DNA of 64,000 bases from Rudaea sp. 3F27F6 (GCF_005503555.1 NZ_SCNG01000002.1:310001-374000), one strand, 5' to 3'; shown: positions 35,203-47,171, counted from the first letter of the stretch. Made by a program: numbers and translations. The notes: generated from the sequence alone by a model not told the origin.

Positions 35203-36120
35203 CTAGATTCCCGGCACCTGCGTCTCGGCCGCAATCGGCATTTTCTCGGCAAGCCAGTCGATCAGCGCGCGCACCGCGGGCAGCAGACCGCGCCGCGACG
35301 GGAACACGCAATGCACGATGCCTTCGGGCGGACTCCATTCCGGCAGCACGACTTCGAGTTCGCCCGCGGCCACCGCGCGCGTGCATACGCTCTCGGGCAG
35401 CAGGGCCACGCCGAGCCCGCGCGCCGCCGCGGCGAGCACGAGCGGAAAATCGCCGCACATCACGCGCGGAGAATGGTCGAGTCGATACGTCCCGCCGTCG
35501 CGCCGGGAGAATTCCCAGGACTGGTTCTCCAGTTCGGCAATGCTGATCGTGTCGTACTTGGTCAGTTCCTGCGGATGCTCGGGCCGGCCGCGCTCACGCA
35601 GATAGCCCGGGCTCGCGACGAGGAAGGAGGAACTACGGCCGAACGTGCGCAGCACCAGATCGCCGTCGGTATCGAGCTTGAAGCGCACGCGGATCGCGAC
35701 GTCGACGCCTTCGTTGATCAGATCGATGCGCCGGTTCGTCGACATCATCAGGATGCGCACTTGCGGATACTTTTCGCAGAACTCGGGCAGGATCGTCGTC
35801 ATCACGTTCTGCGTAATCGACACCGGGCAGCTCACGCGCACGAGGCCGCGCGGCTCGCTGGTCAACTGGGCGACGGCATCCTCGGCGGCCTGCGCCTCGG
35901 CCATCACGCTCTGGCAATGACCGTAGAAGCGCTGGCCCGCGTCGGTGACGGCGAAGCGCCGCGTCGAGCGCTGCAGCAGGCGCACGCCGAGGCGGTCCTC
36001 CAACTGCGCGATGCGCCGGCTGAGCCGCGATTTCGGGATGTCCAAAGCTCGCCCGGCTGCGGCAAAGCCGCCTTTCTCGACCACGATCGAGAAGTAGTAG
36101 AGATCGTTGAGATCCTGCAC
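35203..36120 (-). CDS. LysR-family regulator (second of tandem pair), GTG start
   Basis: 305 residues, starting at a GTG (36118-36120). Its winged helix MQDLNDLYYFSIVVEK and the effector domain (VSCPVSITQNVMTTILPEF) mirror the downstream paralogue. It diverges from the nitroreductase gene with 167 bp between starts, the classic LysR-target layout, so it probably controls that gene. 119 bp separate it from the other LysR gene. Confidence 0.92.
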   Translation of the reverse strand: MQDLNDLYYFSIVVEKGGFAAAGRALDIPKSRLSRRIAQLEDRLGVRLLQRSTRRFAVTDAGQRFYGHCQSVMAEAQAAEDAVAQLTSEPRGLVRVSCPVSITQNVMTTILPEFCEKYPQVRILMMSTNRRIDLINEGVDVAIRVRFKLDTDGDLVLRTFGRSSSFLVASPGYLRERGRPEHPQELTKYDTISIAELENQSWEFSRRDGGTYRLDHSPRVMCGDFPLVLAAAARGLGVALLPESVCTRAVAAGELEVVLPEWSPPEGIVHCVFPSRRGLLPAVRALIDWLAEKMPIAAETQVPGI

Positions 36121-36287
36121 CGCTCGCCCCCATCGTTCTGAAAATGGAACGCCCTAACCTCTTTTAGCCAGCTTATCACCTCCGGCGTGCGGTATTACAT
36201 TTTTGCCCGACGCATCGCCAGGTCGGCCTGAAGTGGAACCAATACGGCCGGGTCGATGCACCCGCACCGAACCCGAAAGGAAAAGCC

Positions 36288-38310
<2,023 letters not shown>

Positions 38311-38871
38311 CTATCTGCGCCGGCCGAGCCACCAAGCAATGACCAAGCCCGCGAGCAGCCAGCCGACGCCCTGCTCGATCAGGTTGCCGATGTTGAAATC
38401 GTCGGGGAAGCGGTACCAGTTCCACAGCGGCACGATATTCGTCAGCCAGCCAAATACGCCGAAGCCGAGACTGCCGAGCACGCGCTGGCCGAAACTCCAG
38501 TTCGTCGCCGCGAGCATGAGGGCGACGATCAGCGCAGCGAGATAGCTGCCGATGAACTGCTTGACCAGGTTGCCGCTCATGTCGGCCGGATTCGCGATCT
38601 TCGGCCCGACTGCGACGAAGGTGAACTGGGTCTGCGCCATCTTGTCCGACCACGCTTTCTTTGCCGCCTCGTCGCCCATTTTCTCCGGATCGATGTGCGG
38701 CAGCAGATAGATGCCCTGCTGCGGCAGACCGGCCGAAACCGACTGCAGCACCACGTCCTCGTTGACCGGTTTGCGCATGCCCATCTCGCCGATCGGCAAC
38801 AGCATGTGCGCAACGAAGCCCCAGAGGAAAACGACGATGGCGCCGAGCAGCGCCGCGATCACGTAACGCAT
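38311..38871 (-). CDS. Uncharacterised membrane protein
   Basis: 186 residues. Hydrophobic segments at about 4-25 (VIAALLGAIVVFLWGFVAHML), 107-125, 132-150 and 163-183. Between the first two is a ~75-residue polar loop (MRKPVNEDVVLQSVSAGLPQQGIYLLP onward) probably on the periplasmic side. The LWNWYRFP segment before the last helix is distinctive. I do not recognise a family with a known job. It diverges from kynU with 210 bp between starts. Confidence 0.8.
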   Translation of the reverse strand: MRYVIAALLGAIVVFLWGFVAHMLLPIGEMGMRKPVNEDVVLQSVSAGLPQQGIYLLPHIDPEKMGDEAAKKAWSDKMAQTQFTFVAVGPKIANPADMSGNLVKQFIGSYLAALIVALMLAATNWSFGQRVLGSLGFGVFGWLTNIVPLWNWYRFPDDFNIGNLIEQGVGWLLAGLVIAWWLGRRR

Positions 38872-39034
38872 GGCACATCTCCCCTCGCGAATGGAGCCGC
38901 GACGCTACGCCGCGGCCGCTGCCGTCGCAAGCCGCTGCGCAGCATTCGGGCGCGGCGCGGACGAAACCATGGCGAAACCGAGCGCTATTCCCGAATGGAA
39001 TACTTCGTCACCGAATTCCGTCGAATCAAAGAGG

Positions 39035-39057
39035 GGCGCTGACATTATCATTGCGCC
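39035..39057 (+). promoter_or_regulatory. Dyad in the kynU upstream region
   Basis: GGCGC (39035-39039) and GCGCC (39053-39057) flank TGACATTATCATT, which is itself nearly symmetrical. The dyad ends 24 bp before the kynU ATG and overlaps the likely promoter/leader, so it may be an operator for the LysR protein encoded at 41719 or another regulator. Confidence 0.35.
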
Positions 39058-39081
39058 TCCATTCGTAGAACGATTTTCGCG

Positions 39082-40356
39082 ATGCAAAATCAGGATGCCC
39101 GCCACCACGCTCTCGCCCTCGATTCCGCCGATCCATTGCGCGCGCTGCGCGCGAAATTCCTGATTCCCCGCCACGGCGACCGCGACCAGCTCTACTTCTG
39201 CGGCAACTCGCTCGGCCTGCAGCCGGCCGGCGCGCGCGCGCACGTCGAGGAAGTGCTCGACAAGTGGGCGCAGCAGGCAGTCGAAGGTCATTTCACCGGG
39301 CAGGCGCAGTGGATGCCCTACCACGAACTCGTGCGCGATCCGCTCGCGCGCGTGGTCGGCGCGCAGCCGAGCGAAGTCGTTGCGATGAATTCGCTGACCG
39401 CGAACCTGCACTTTCTCATGGTGAGTTTCTATCGACCGACGCGCGAACGGCCGGCGATTCTCATGGAAGCCGGTGCCTTCCCGTCCGACCGCTACGCGCT
39501 CGAATCGCAGGTGCGCTTTCACGGCTTCGACCCGGCGACCGACCTGATCGAACTCGAACCCGACGAGGCCGACGGCACGTTCTCGATGGCGGCCATCGCC
39601 AGCGCGATCGAACGCCACGGCCCGCGCCTCGCCCTCGTGCTCTGGCCCGGCGTGCAATATCGCACCGGCCAGGCCTTCGACCTTGCCGAGATCGCCCGGC
39701 TCGCCCATGCGCAAGGCGCCATCGCCGGTTTCGATCTCGCCCACGCGGTCGGCAATCTGCCGCTGCGCTTGCACGACATCGGCGCCGACTTCGCCGTCTG
39801 GTGCCACTACAAATACATGAACTCGGGACCGGGCGCGGTCGCCGGCGCGTTCGTCCACGAGCGCCATGCGCGCAGCGAACGCCCACGTTTCGCCGGCTGG
39901 TGGGGCCACGAGAAAGAAACGCGCTTCCGCATGGGCCCGCAATTCGTGCCGACCGTCGGTGCGGACGGCTGGCAGCTCAGCAATCCGCCGATCCTCGGCT
40001 TGGCCCCGCTGCGCGCGTCGCTGGAACTGTTCGACGCCGTCGGCATGCCGGCGCTGCGCGAGAAATCGCTGAGCCTGACCGGCTGGCTCGAAACGCTGAT
40101 CCGCGAACGCCTCGGCGATGTGCTTTCGATCGCGACACCCGCGCAAGCGGAGCGCCGCGGCTGCCAGCTCTCGCTGCGCGTGCAAGGCGGTCGTGCGCGC
40201 GGTCGAGAGCTGTTCGATTACCTGTCCGCACACGGCGTCACCGGCGACTGGCGCGAGCCCGACGTGATCCGCATCTCGCCGACGCCTTCGTACAACACTT
40301 ACAACGACGTGGTTGGTTTCGTCGAAGCCGTGGAGGCATGGCGCGATGGCCGCTGA
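39082..40356 (+). CDS. kynU: Kynureninase
   Basis: 424 residues. LYFCGNSLGLQP, FDLAHAVGNLPL and the PLP lysine Lys244 in WCHYKYMNSGPGAVAG are kynureninase signatures. It cleaves 3-hydroxykynurenine (and kynurenine) to 3-hydroxyanthranilate (anthranilate) and alanine. First gene of kynU-kmo-LysR; its 3' end overlaps kmo by 11 bp. Confidence 0.96.
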   Translation: MQNQDARHHALALDSADPLRALRAKFLIPRHGDRDQLYFCGNSLGLQPAGARAHVEEVLDKWAQQAVEGHFTGQAQWMPYHELVRDPLARVVGAQPSEVVAMNSLTANLHFLMVSFYRPTRERPAILMEAGAFPSDRYALESQVRFHGFDPATDLIELEPDEADGTFSMAAIASAIERHGPRLALVLWPGVQYRTGQAFDLAEIARLAHAQGAIAGFDLAHAVGNLPLRLHDIGADFAVWCHYKYMNSGPGAVAGAFVHERHARSERPRFAGWWGHEKETRFRMGPQFVPTVGADGWQLSNPPILGLAPLRASLELFDAVGMPALREKSLSLTGWLETLIRERLGDVLSIATPAQAERRGCQLSLRVQGGRARGRELFDYLSAHGVTGDWREPDVIRISPTPSYNTYNDVVGFVEAVEAWRDGR

Positions 40357-41722
40357 GCGCAGCATCACCCTGATCGGCGCGGGCCTTGCCGGCGCCCTGC
40401 TCGCCCGCCTGCTCGCGCTGCGCGGCTGGCAGGTCGACGTGTACGAGCGACGCGGCGATCCGCGCATCGCCGGCTATCAAGGCGGCCGGTCGATCAACCT
40501 CGCCCTCGCCGAACGCGGCCGCCATCCGCTGCGCCTCGCCGAAGCCGAAGCGCAGGTGATGGCCAAGACTGTGATGATGCGCGGACGCATGGTGCATCCT
40601 CTGCACGGCGAGGTGAACTTGCAGCGTTACGGCCGTGACGATTCCGAAGTGATCTGGTCGGTGCATCGCGGCGAACTCAACATCACCCTGCTGAATCTCG
40701 CCGAGCAGGCCGGCGCCAGACTGCATTTCGACCGTCGTCTCGACCGAGTCGATTTCGATGACCGCATCGCCCACTTTATCGACGACCGAAACCAACACAG
40801 TTTCGCCGTCCCGTTCCGCGCACTGATCGGGAGTGACGGCGCCGGTTCGGCCCTGCGCGGCGCGATGAGCCAAGTGACGGAACTCGGCGAGCGCACCGAG
40901 TTTCTCGGTCACGGCTACAAGGAGCTCGAAATTCCGCCCGCGGCCGACGGCGGCTTCCGCATCGAACCGAACGCGCTACATATCTGGCCGCGCGGCAGCT
41001 ACATGTGCATCGCGTTGCCGAACGACGCAAAGAGCTTCACCGTCACCCTGTTCATGGCGAACGAAGGCAACAGCACCACCGAAGATCCAAGTTTCGCCAC
41101 GATCAAGACGCCGCTCGAAGCGCGCCGCTTCTTCGAGCGCGATTTTCCCGACGCCGTGCCGCTGATCCCCGAACTCGAACACGATTGGGCGAAGAACCCG
41201 GCGAGCACGCTCGCCACCCTGCATCTTGAACGCTGGCATCTCGACGGCCGCGCCCTGCTGATCGGCGATGCCGCGCACGCGATGGTGCCGTTCCACGGCC
41301 AGGGCATGAACTGTGCGTTCGAAGACTGCGCCGCGCTCGCCGAGCATCTCGACGCGCATGCCGATTTCGCCGACGCCTTCGCCGCGTTCGAGGCCGAACG
41401 CAAGCCGAACGCGCGCGCGATCCAGCAGATGGCGCTGGAAAATTACCTGGAGATGCGCGATCGCGTCGACGACGCCGACTACCGCCTGCAACGCGAACTG
41501 GAGCTGCGCCTGCAGGAACGCCATCCGGGCGTCTTCGTGCCGCACTACGCGATGGTCAGCTTTATGCGCGTGCCCTATTCCGTCGCGCTCGAGCGCAGCG
41601 AGATCCAGCAGGGGATACTGCGGCGCGCCACCGCGAACACAGCGTCGATCGAACAGGTCGATTGGGCCGCTGTCGACGCCGACGTCGCGGCGCATCTGAC
41701 TCCGTTGAGCGACACTGAATGA
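40346..41722 (+). CDS. kmo: Kynurenine 3-monooxygenase
   Basis: 458 residues, FAD flavoprotein. The dinucleotide fold is LIGAGLAGALLARLLAL; GGRSINLALAERG and IGDAAHAMVPFHGQGMNCAFED are KMO hallmarks. A hydrophobic C-terminal region follows (VPHYAMVSFMRVPYSVALER). It makes 3-hydroxykynurenine, which kynU then cleaves. The ATG at 40346 is chosen at the conserved N-terminus. The LysR gene starts 4 bp before its stop. Confidence 0.96.
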   Translation: MAAERSITLIGAGLAGALLARLLALRGWQVDVYERRGDPRIAGYQGGRSINLALAERGRHPLRLAEAEAQVMAKTVMMRGRMVHPLHGEVNLQRYGRDDSEVIWSVHRGELNITLLNLAEQAGARLHFDRRLDRVDFDDRIAHFIDDRNQHSFAVPFRALIGSDGAGSALRGAMSQVTELGERTEFLGHGYKELEIPPAADGGFRIEPNALHIWPRGSYMCIALPNDAKSFTVTLFMANEGNSTTEDPSFATIKTPLEARRFFERDFPDAVPLIPELEHDWAKNPASTLATLHLERWHLDGRALLIGDAAHAMVPFHGQGMNCAFEDCAALAEHLDAHADFADAFAAFEAERKPNARAIQQMALENYLEMRDRVDDADYRLQRELELRLQERHPGVFVPHYAMVSFMRVPYSVALERSEIQQGILRRATANTASIEQVDWAAVDADVAAHLTPLSDTE

Positions 41723-42759
41723 AATTCACCACGCTCTCGATCGCCCGCAAGCTGAAGTTCTACCAGCTTATCGTTTATGCGCAGGTGCTCGAGAGCGGTT
41801 CGATCCTGCGCGCGGCGCAGGCACTGAACCTGACCCAGCCTTCGGTCACCAAGGTTATCCACGAACTGGAATCCTACTTTGGCGCGCCCCTGCTCGTGCG
41901 CGGCAATCGCGGCGTCAGCGCGACGCCGCTCGGCGAACGCGTGCTGCAACGCTCGAAGTCGTTCATCTCCGACCTGCGCCTGTTGACCGATGAGGTCAAC
42001 GCTTATCTCGAAGGCAGCGCCGGGCACGTGATCGTCGGCACGTTGATTTCTGCGTCGGCCTGGCTGCTGCCGCGCGCCACGCAGCTGCTCAAGGAGAAGG
42101 CGCCGAAGGTGCTGCTGTCGCTGCGCATCGGCCAGATGGATCAGTTGTTCCCGGCGCTTGCCGACGGCGAACTCGATCTCGTCGTCAGCCGGGTGCCCGA
42201 CGATTGGGATGTGCATGACTGGAGTCGGCGCAACGAATCACCATTGCTCAAGGTCGAGCCGCTCTATCGCGAATCGCTCAGCGTCGTCGCCGGTGCGCGC
42301 CATCCGATGCACAAGAAGCGCACCAAGTTCGTCGATCTGCACGCCTATCCGTGGGTGCTGCCAACGCGCGATTCGTTCCTGCGCCGCACTGCCGACGCCT
42401 TGTTCGCCGAAGCCGGCCTGCCGATACCCGACAACGTGGTCGAATCGCTGTCGATCCTGACCAATATCACCCTGATGCAGGACCAGCGCACGATTGCATT
42501 GATGCCGCGCGAGGCGATCCGCAATTTCGCCGAAGCCGGCCTGCTCAAGGAATTCGACCTCGGCGGCGCGCTGCAATTCGGCGATATCGGCTGCTTCTAT
42601 TCGGCTACGCGCGAGCCGACGCCGGCTGCGCTGATGCTGCGTGAATGCCTGCGCGCCGCGAGCCGCGAGCACGTGCAATTTTCTTCCCTTCTCCCCGCGG
42701 GAGAAGGTGCCCCGAAGGGGCGGATGAGGGAAAAGCCGTCCACAAATTCACCTCGTTGA
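41719..42759 (+). CDS. LysR-family regulator of the kyn cluster, repeat-derived C-terminus
   Basis: 346 residues, longer than the usual ~310-325. Helix-turn-helix SGSILRAAQALNLTQPSVTKVIHELE; the group resembles GbpR/PcaQ-type LysR proteins. It overlaps kmo by 4 bp, so it is co-transcribed with kynU-kmo. The last ~24 residues (from about 323, SLLPAGEGAPKGRMREKPS) are translated from the inverted-repeat element at 42687-42819, so an ancestral stop has been lost or replaced. It probably senses a kynurenine-pathway intermediate. Confidence 0.9.
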   Translation: MKFTTLSIARKLKFYQLIVYAQVLESGSILRAAQALNLTQPSVTKVIHELESYFGAPLLVRGNRGVSATPLGERVLQRSKSFISDLRLLTDEVNAYLEGSAGHVIVGTLISASAWLLPRATQLLKEKAPKVLLSLRIGQMDQLFPALADGELDLVVSRVPDDWDVHDWSRRNESPLLKVEPLYRESLSVVAGARHPMHKKRTKFVDLHAYPWVLPTRDSFLRRTADALFAEAGLPIPDNVVESLSILTNITLMQDQRTIALMPREAIRNFAEAGLLKEFDLGGALQFGDIGCFYSATREPTPAALMLRECLRAASREHVQFSSLLPAGEGAPKGRMREKPSTNSPR

Positions 42760-42819
42760 GAACTGCAAGGCTTTGCCCTCATACGGCGCTGCGCGCCACC
42801 TTCTCCCGAGGGGAGAAGG
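42687..42819. repeat. Inverted-repeat element between LysR and ACMSD genes
   Basis: Two near-identical hairpins, CCTTCTCCC/GGGAGAAGG at 42687-42707 and again at 42799-42819, flank GGGGC-rich (GTGCCCCGAAGGGGCGGATGAGGG) and CCCTCATACGGCGC segments that pair with each other. The element provides the 3' end of the LysR reading frame and ends 5 bp before the ACMSD stop, so it may also act as a bidirectional terminator. Confidence 0.72.
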
Positions 42820-42824
42820 GAAGC

Positions 42825-43811
42825 CTAAATCCCGAAGAACGCACGCGCGTTGTCGGCACAGATTTTCTGCTTATCCGCATCGGCCAGCGCCGCATGACCG
42901 AGCACGCCTGAACCGATATCCTGCTCGCCGAGCGGGAAAGGCGCATCGGAACCGAGCATCACCCGATCCGCACCCATAACGTCGACGAGCAGTTGCAGCG
43001 CGCGCGGATCGAACACCGCCGAATCGACGTAGAAGCGCTTGACGTAGCTCGACGGCAACTGCGGGCAATCTTCGCGCACGATGTCGCGATGCCGCCAGGC
43101 ATTGTCGACGCGGCCTAGCAGGAAGGCGAAACCGCCGCCGCCGTGCGCGAAACAGATGCGCAGACTTGCCGGCAGGCGCTCGAACGCGCCGGACAGAATC
43201 AGCGACAGAATGCCGAGCTGCGTTTCCGCCGGCATCGCGACGAGCCACGGCAGCATCCACTTCTTCATGCGCTCGCGGCCCATCATGTCCCAGGGATGCA
43301 CGAGCACGGCAATGTCTTCATGCGCGCAATGCGTGAGGAAGGCGATCAGATCCTCGTGGTCGAGATCGAGATTGCCGACATGATTGCCGATCTGCACGCC
43401 GACATGCCCGCAAGCCTTGGCGCGGCTCGCCTCGCGACAGGCCGCGTCGAGATCCTGTAGCGGCACTTGAGCCAGCACTTTGAGCCGCTTCGGCGCTGCG
43501 GCGGTCATCTCGATCGCACGGTCGTTCATGCGCTGCGCCCACGGCAGAGCGCGCGCGATCGGCTGCTCGTAGCCGAACATCACCGGCGTCGCGCACATCA
43601 CCTGCACGTCGAGGCCCTGCTCGTCGAGATAGTCGACCCGATGCGCGGTATCCCAGAGCACGTCGTCGACCGGCCGGAACGCTTTCTCGCCGACCATGAT
43701 CTGTCCGCTGCGGCCCTCGGTATGCAGCCACGGCGCGCGCTGCGGGCACAGGCGCGCGGCCTCGTCGCGGTCGATGCGCGGGAAGAAATGCGAGTGCATG
43801 TCGATCTTCAT
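42825..43811 (-). CDS. 2-amino-3-carboxymuconate-6-semialdehyde decarboxylase
   Basis: 328 residues, amidohydrolase fold. Metal ligands are visible as His6 and His8 (DMHSHFFP), a histidine in [22 protein letters not shown], a histidine in [14 protein letters not shown] and an aspartate in [12 protein letters not shown], all standard for ACMSD. It decarboxylates ACMS to 2-aminomuconate semialdehyde and so diverts tryptophan carbon away from quinolinate (NAD) toward full breakdown. Overlaps the next gene by 4 bp. Confidence 0.95.
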   Translation of the reverse strand: MKIDMHSHFFPRIDRDEAARLCPQRAPWLHTEGRSGQIMVGEKAFRPVDDVLWDTAHRVDYLDEQGLDVQVMCATPVMFGYEQPIARALPWAQRMNDRAIEMTAAAPKRLKVLAQVPLQDLDAACREASRAKACGHVGVQIGNHVGNLDLDHEDLIAFLTHCAHEDIAVLVHPWDMMGRERMKKWMLPWLVAMPAETQLGILSLILSGAFERLPASLRICFAHGGGGFAFLLGRVDNAWRHRDIVREDCPQLPSSYVKRFYVDSAVFDPRALQLLVDVMGADRVMLGSDAPFPLGEQDIGSGVLGHAALADADKQKICADNARAFFGI

Positions 43812-44233
43812 CGCGGCACCGGAGCGTAGGCAACAGCTTTGATTTCGATACGCAGATGCGGATGCGGCAACTGATGCACCGCTACCGTCGTGCGCGTCGG
43901 GCCGTTCTGGTCGAAATACTGCGCATAGACTTCGTTGTAACCGCCGAAATCGTTCATATCAACGAGGAACGTCGAAATCTCAACGACGTCGTCGAGCATC
44001 GCGTTCTCGCTGGCGAGGATGTCGCGGATGTTTTCGATCACCGCGCGCGTCTGCTCGCGAATATCGAGCCGCGTCGTGCCCATCGCATCGACCTCCGCGC
44101 CAGCGATGCTGTTGTCCGCGCGGCGCGAACTCGTACCCGAGACGAACAGAAAATCGCCGGCTCGCTTGATATGCGGGAAACGGCCGCGCGGCGTGGCCTT
44201 CCCTTCGACGACGGTGGATCGGGTTTCAGTCAT
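43808..44233 (-). CDS. 2-aminomuconate deaminase (RidA/YjgF family)
   Basis: 141 residues. [22 protein letters not shown] and [22 protein letters not shown] are typical of the AmnD/NbaF branch; the RidA arginine is in [12 protein letters not shown]. It hydrolyses 2-aminomuconate to 4-oxalocrotonate and ammonia. It lies between the ACMSD and dehydrogenase genes, the usual order in nba/amn clusters. Confidence 0.92.
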   Translation of the reverse strand: MTETRSTVVEGKATPRGRFPHIKRAGDFLFVSGTSSRRADNSIAGAEVDAMGTTRLDIREQTRAVIENIRDILASENAMLDDVVEISTFLVDMNDFGGYNEVYAQYFDQNGPTRTTVAVHQLPHPHLRIEIKAVAYAPVPR

Positions 44234-44240
44234 TTTCGCC

Positions 44241-45707
44241 TCAGGGATTCACGCAGACCGTCGTCAGTTCGGAATAGAAATCGAGCGAGTGCCGCCCGCC
44301 TTCGCGGCCGATGCCCGACAGGCCGACGCCGCCGAACGGCGTGCGCAGGTCGCGCAGGAACCAGGTGTTGACCCAGACCATACCGACGCGGAAACGACGC
44401 GAAAGCGCGTGCGCGCGCTTCAGATCGCGCGTCCACAACGCCGCGCAGAGGCCGTAGTCCGAATCGTTCACGCGACGCAGAACCTCGTCTTCGGAATCGA
44501 ACGGGGCGATATGGCAGACCGGGCCGAACACTTCCTCGCGTACGCAACGCGCGTCGTCGGCAAGCCCGGTCCAGATCGTCGGTTGCACATAGGCGCCACC
44601 GTCGCGCGCATCACCGAAGCGCGGCACGCCGCCACCGCTGACCACGGTCGCGCCTTCCGCGCGCGCGAGGTCGAAATAGGCCAGCACCTTGTCGCGATGC
44701 GCGTGCGATATCAGCGGTCCCATATTGACGCCGTCCTCGTCGGGATAGCCGATCTTGAGATTCTCGGCGCCGGCCTTCATCGCCGCGACGAAGCGTTCGT
44801 AGATCGGCCGCTCAACGTACACGCGCTCCGAACACAGGCAGACCTGGCCCGAATTGGTGAAACTCGAACGCAGCACGCCCGCGACGGCCTTGTCGAAATC
44901 CGCATCGGCGAACACCACGGCCGCATTCTTGCCGCCAAGTTCGAACGACACGTCACGCACGCCTTCGGCGGCGGCCTTCATGATCGCTTCGCCGGTGCGC
45001 GATTCGCCGGTGAAGGTGATCGCATCGACGTCGGCATGGCGGGTCAGAAACTCGCCGGCGGAATCGGGACCGAAGCCGTGGACCAGATTGAACGCGCCCT
45101 TCGGCAGCCCGGCTTCGTCGATCACTTCAGCCAGCAGAGTCGCGCTCGACGGCGTTTCCTCCGAAGGCTTGGCGATGATCGAATTGCCACAGGCCAGTGC
45201 CGGCGCCACTTTCCAGGTCAACAATAGCAGCGGCAGATTCCACGGCGAAATCACGGCGACGACACCGTGTGGCTTGCGCAGCGTGTAGCTGAAGACGTCG
45301 TTGCCGTCCATCGCACGCATTTCGTAAAACTCGCCGCCGGCCTGACGGACCAGTTCGGCGAAAGTGCGGAAATTCTGCACGCCTCTCGCAACGTCGAGCG
45401 TGCGCGCCTGCTGCAGCGAGCGCCCCGTGTCGGCGACCTCGGCGGCGACGAAATCCTCAAAACGGCGTTCGATGCCACTGGCGATGCGCAGCAGCACGTC
45501 AGCACGCTCACTCGCGCTCGTTCGCCCCCAAGTGCCCGCTTGCGCCGCCTTCCCGGCGGCGACGGCACGATTCACTTCCTCGCTGCCGGCCTCGCAAACT
45601 TGCCCGAGGGTGCGCCCATCGACGGGCGAGACGTTCGCGAAGGTCTTCGCGCTCGCAACGAATTCACCGTCGATATAGTGGCGCAGCAGCGAGGGAGTGG
45701 ACGGCAC
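44241..45707 (-). CDS. 2-aminomuconate-6-semialdehyde dehydrogenase
   Basis: 488 residues, aldehyde dehydrogenase. Glu in [13 protein letters not shown] and Cys in [13 protein letters not shown] are catalytic; [21 protein letters not shown] is the NAD site. AMSDH/HMSDH substrate type is inferred from its two operon partners and from close likeness to 2-hydroxymuconic semialdehyde dehydrogenases. It heads the three-gene minus-strand operon; 7 bp separate it from the deaminase gene. Confidence 0.92.
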   Translation of the reverse strand: MPSTPSLLRHYIDGEFVASAKTFANVSPVDGRTLGQVCEAGSEEVNRAVAAGKAAQAGTWGRTSASERADVLLRIASGIERRFEDFVAAEVADTGRSLQQARTLDVARGVQNFRTFAELVRQAGGEFYEMRAMDGNDVFSYTLRKPHGVVAVISPWNLPLLLLTWKVAPALACGNSIIAKPSEETPSSATLLAEVIDEAGLPKGAFNLVHGFGPDSAGEFLTRHADVDAITFTGESRTGEAIMKAAAEGVRDVSFELGGKNAAVVFADADFDKAVAGVLRSSFTNSGQVCLCSERVYVERPIYERFVAAMKAGAENLKIGYPDEDGVNMGPLISHAHRDKVLAYFDLARAEGATVVSGGGVPRFGDARDGGAYVQPTIWTGLADDARCVREEVFGPVCHIAPFDSEDEVLRRVNDSDYGLCAALWTRDLKRAHALSRRFRVGMVWVNTWFLRDLRTPFGGVGLSGIGREGGRHSLDFYSELTTVCVNP

Positions 45708-45821
45708 GACATCTTCCGCGGGAAGGACTCTCCGGCCAGTCTAGGCGTCGCGGCAGCGTGCGGATAATAGAAATGCCAGCCGCAAGTATTCGCGGCGGGA
45801 ATACTGCCGCGCAGCGAGAAA

Positions 45822-47171
45822 CTAACCGCCGCGGCGTTTGCCGAGAGCCGCGCTGCGCGCAGTGCGCACGGCATCAAGCTTTTCGCGGATCCTGGCTTCG
45901 AGGCCGCGCTCGCTCGGGCGGTAGAACTCGCGCCCGACCAGCGCGTCGGGCAGGCATTGCTGATCGAAAGCGATACCGCCTTCGACATCGGGATCGTATT
46001 GATAACCGCTGCCGTAGCCGAGCCCCTTCATCAACTTGGTCGGCGCATTGCGCAGATGCATCGGCACGTCGAGCGTGCCGGTCTCGCCGATCAGGCCGCG
46101 CACTTCGCCATACGCGGCATAGGCCGCATTGCTCTTCGCCGCAATCGCGAGATAGATCGCGGTTTCGGCCAGGGCGAGTTCGCCCTCCGGCGAACCAAGT
46201 CGGTCGTAGGTGTCCCAGGCTTCGAGCGCCAATGTCAGCGCGCGCGGATCGGCGAGACCGACATCCTCGATCGCCATGCGCGTGAGCCGGCGCGCGAGAT
46301 AAGCCGGATCGACGCCGCCGTCGAGCATGCGCGTGCACCAGTACAGGGCCGCGTCCGCGTCGCTTGAACGCACGGATTTGTGCAGCGCCGAGATCTGATC
46401 GTAAAACTGCTCGCCGCCCTTGTCGAATCGGCGCGTGCGATCGGCGAGAATCTGGCTCAGGGTCGCTTCGTCGATCACGCCTTCGTGCGCGACATCGGCC
46501 GCGATTTCGAGCAGGGTCAAGGCACGGCGCACATCGCCGTCGGCGGCCTGCGCAATCAATTGCAGCGACGCGTCGGCGATTTGGAGATGCATCTGACCGA
46601 GACCGCGCTCCTCATCGCGCAGCGCGCGCTGCAAAGCCTCGACGATCGCATCCGTCGACACCGCATCCATCACGTGTACGCGGCAGCGCGAGAGCAACGC
46701 GGAATTCAACTCGAATGAAGGATTCTCCGTCGTCGCGCCGACAAACAGGATCACGCCTTTTTCGATATGCGGCAGGAACGCATCCTGCTGTGCCTTGTTG
46801 AAACGGTGGACCTCGTCGACGAACAGCACGCTGCGCTCGCCCTGCGCGAACGCGACTTCGGCTTCCGCAAGCGCGGCGCGTACGTCGGCAAGCCCCGAAA
46901 GCACAGCCGAGATCGCCTTGAACCGCGCGTTCGCATACTTCGCAAGCAACAGCGCCAGCGTGGTCTTGCCGCAACCGGGCGGCCCCCACAGCACCATCGA
47001 ATGCACATGCCCCGCCTCGATCGAACGGCGGAGTGCGGTGCCCGCACCGAGCAGGCGCGCCTGCCCGACGATTTCGTCGAGCATGCGCGGACGCATGCGC
47101 TCGGCGAGCGGCTTCAGGCCCGCGGGTTCGGCGAACAGTTGCGTACTGGTTTCAGTTCGACGCTTTGCCAT
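45822..47171 (-). CDS. rarA: Replication-associated recombination protein RarA (MgsA)
   Basis: 449 residues. AAA+ protein: Walker A GPPGCGKTTLALLLA, Walker B VLFVDEVHRFNKAQQDAFLP, followed by the tetramerisation domain (YLARRLTRMAIEDVGLADP). It acts at stalled forks and interacts with SSB. Start MAKRRTETST at 47171. It belongs to the lolA-rarA-serS backbone; its neighbours here on both sides are insertions. Confidence 0.95.
   Translation of the reverse strand: MAKRRTETSTQLFAEPAGLKPLAERMRPRMLDEIVGQARLLGAGTALRRSIEAGHVHSMVLWGPPGCGKTTLALLLAKYANARFKAISAVLSGLADVRAALAEAEVAFAQGERSVLFVDEVHRFNKAQQDAFLPHIEKGVILFVGATTENPSFELNSALLSRCRVHVMDAVSTDAIVEALQRALRDEERGLGQMHLQIADASLQLIAQAADGDVRRALTLLEIAADVAHEGVIDEATLSQILADRTRRFDKGGEQFYDQISALHKSVRSSDADAALYWCTRMLDGGVDPAYLARRLTRMAIEDVGLADPRALTLALEAWDTYDRLGSPEGELALAETAIYLAIAAKSNAAYAAYGEVRGLIGETGTLDVPMHLRNAPTKLMKGLGYGSGYQYDPDVEGGIAFDQQCLPDALVGREFYRPSERGLEARIREKLDAVRTARSAALGKRRGG

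Noticed and set aside
34172-35458. Longer start for the first LysR gene
   Set aside because: The extra N-terminal part is arginine-rich out-of-frame sequence of the next LysR gene; the MQDLNDLYYF start matches its paralogue.
44019-45227. 402-codon open frame on the plus strand
   Set aside because: Antisense to the semialdehyde dehydrogenase and deaminase genes, which have clear catalytic motifs.
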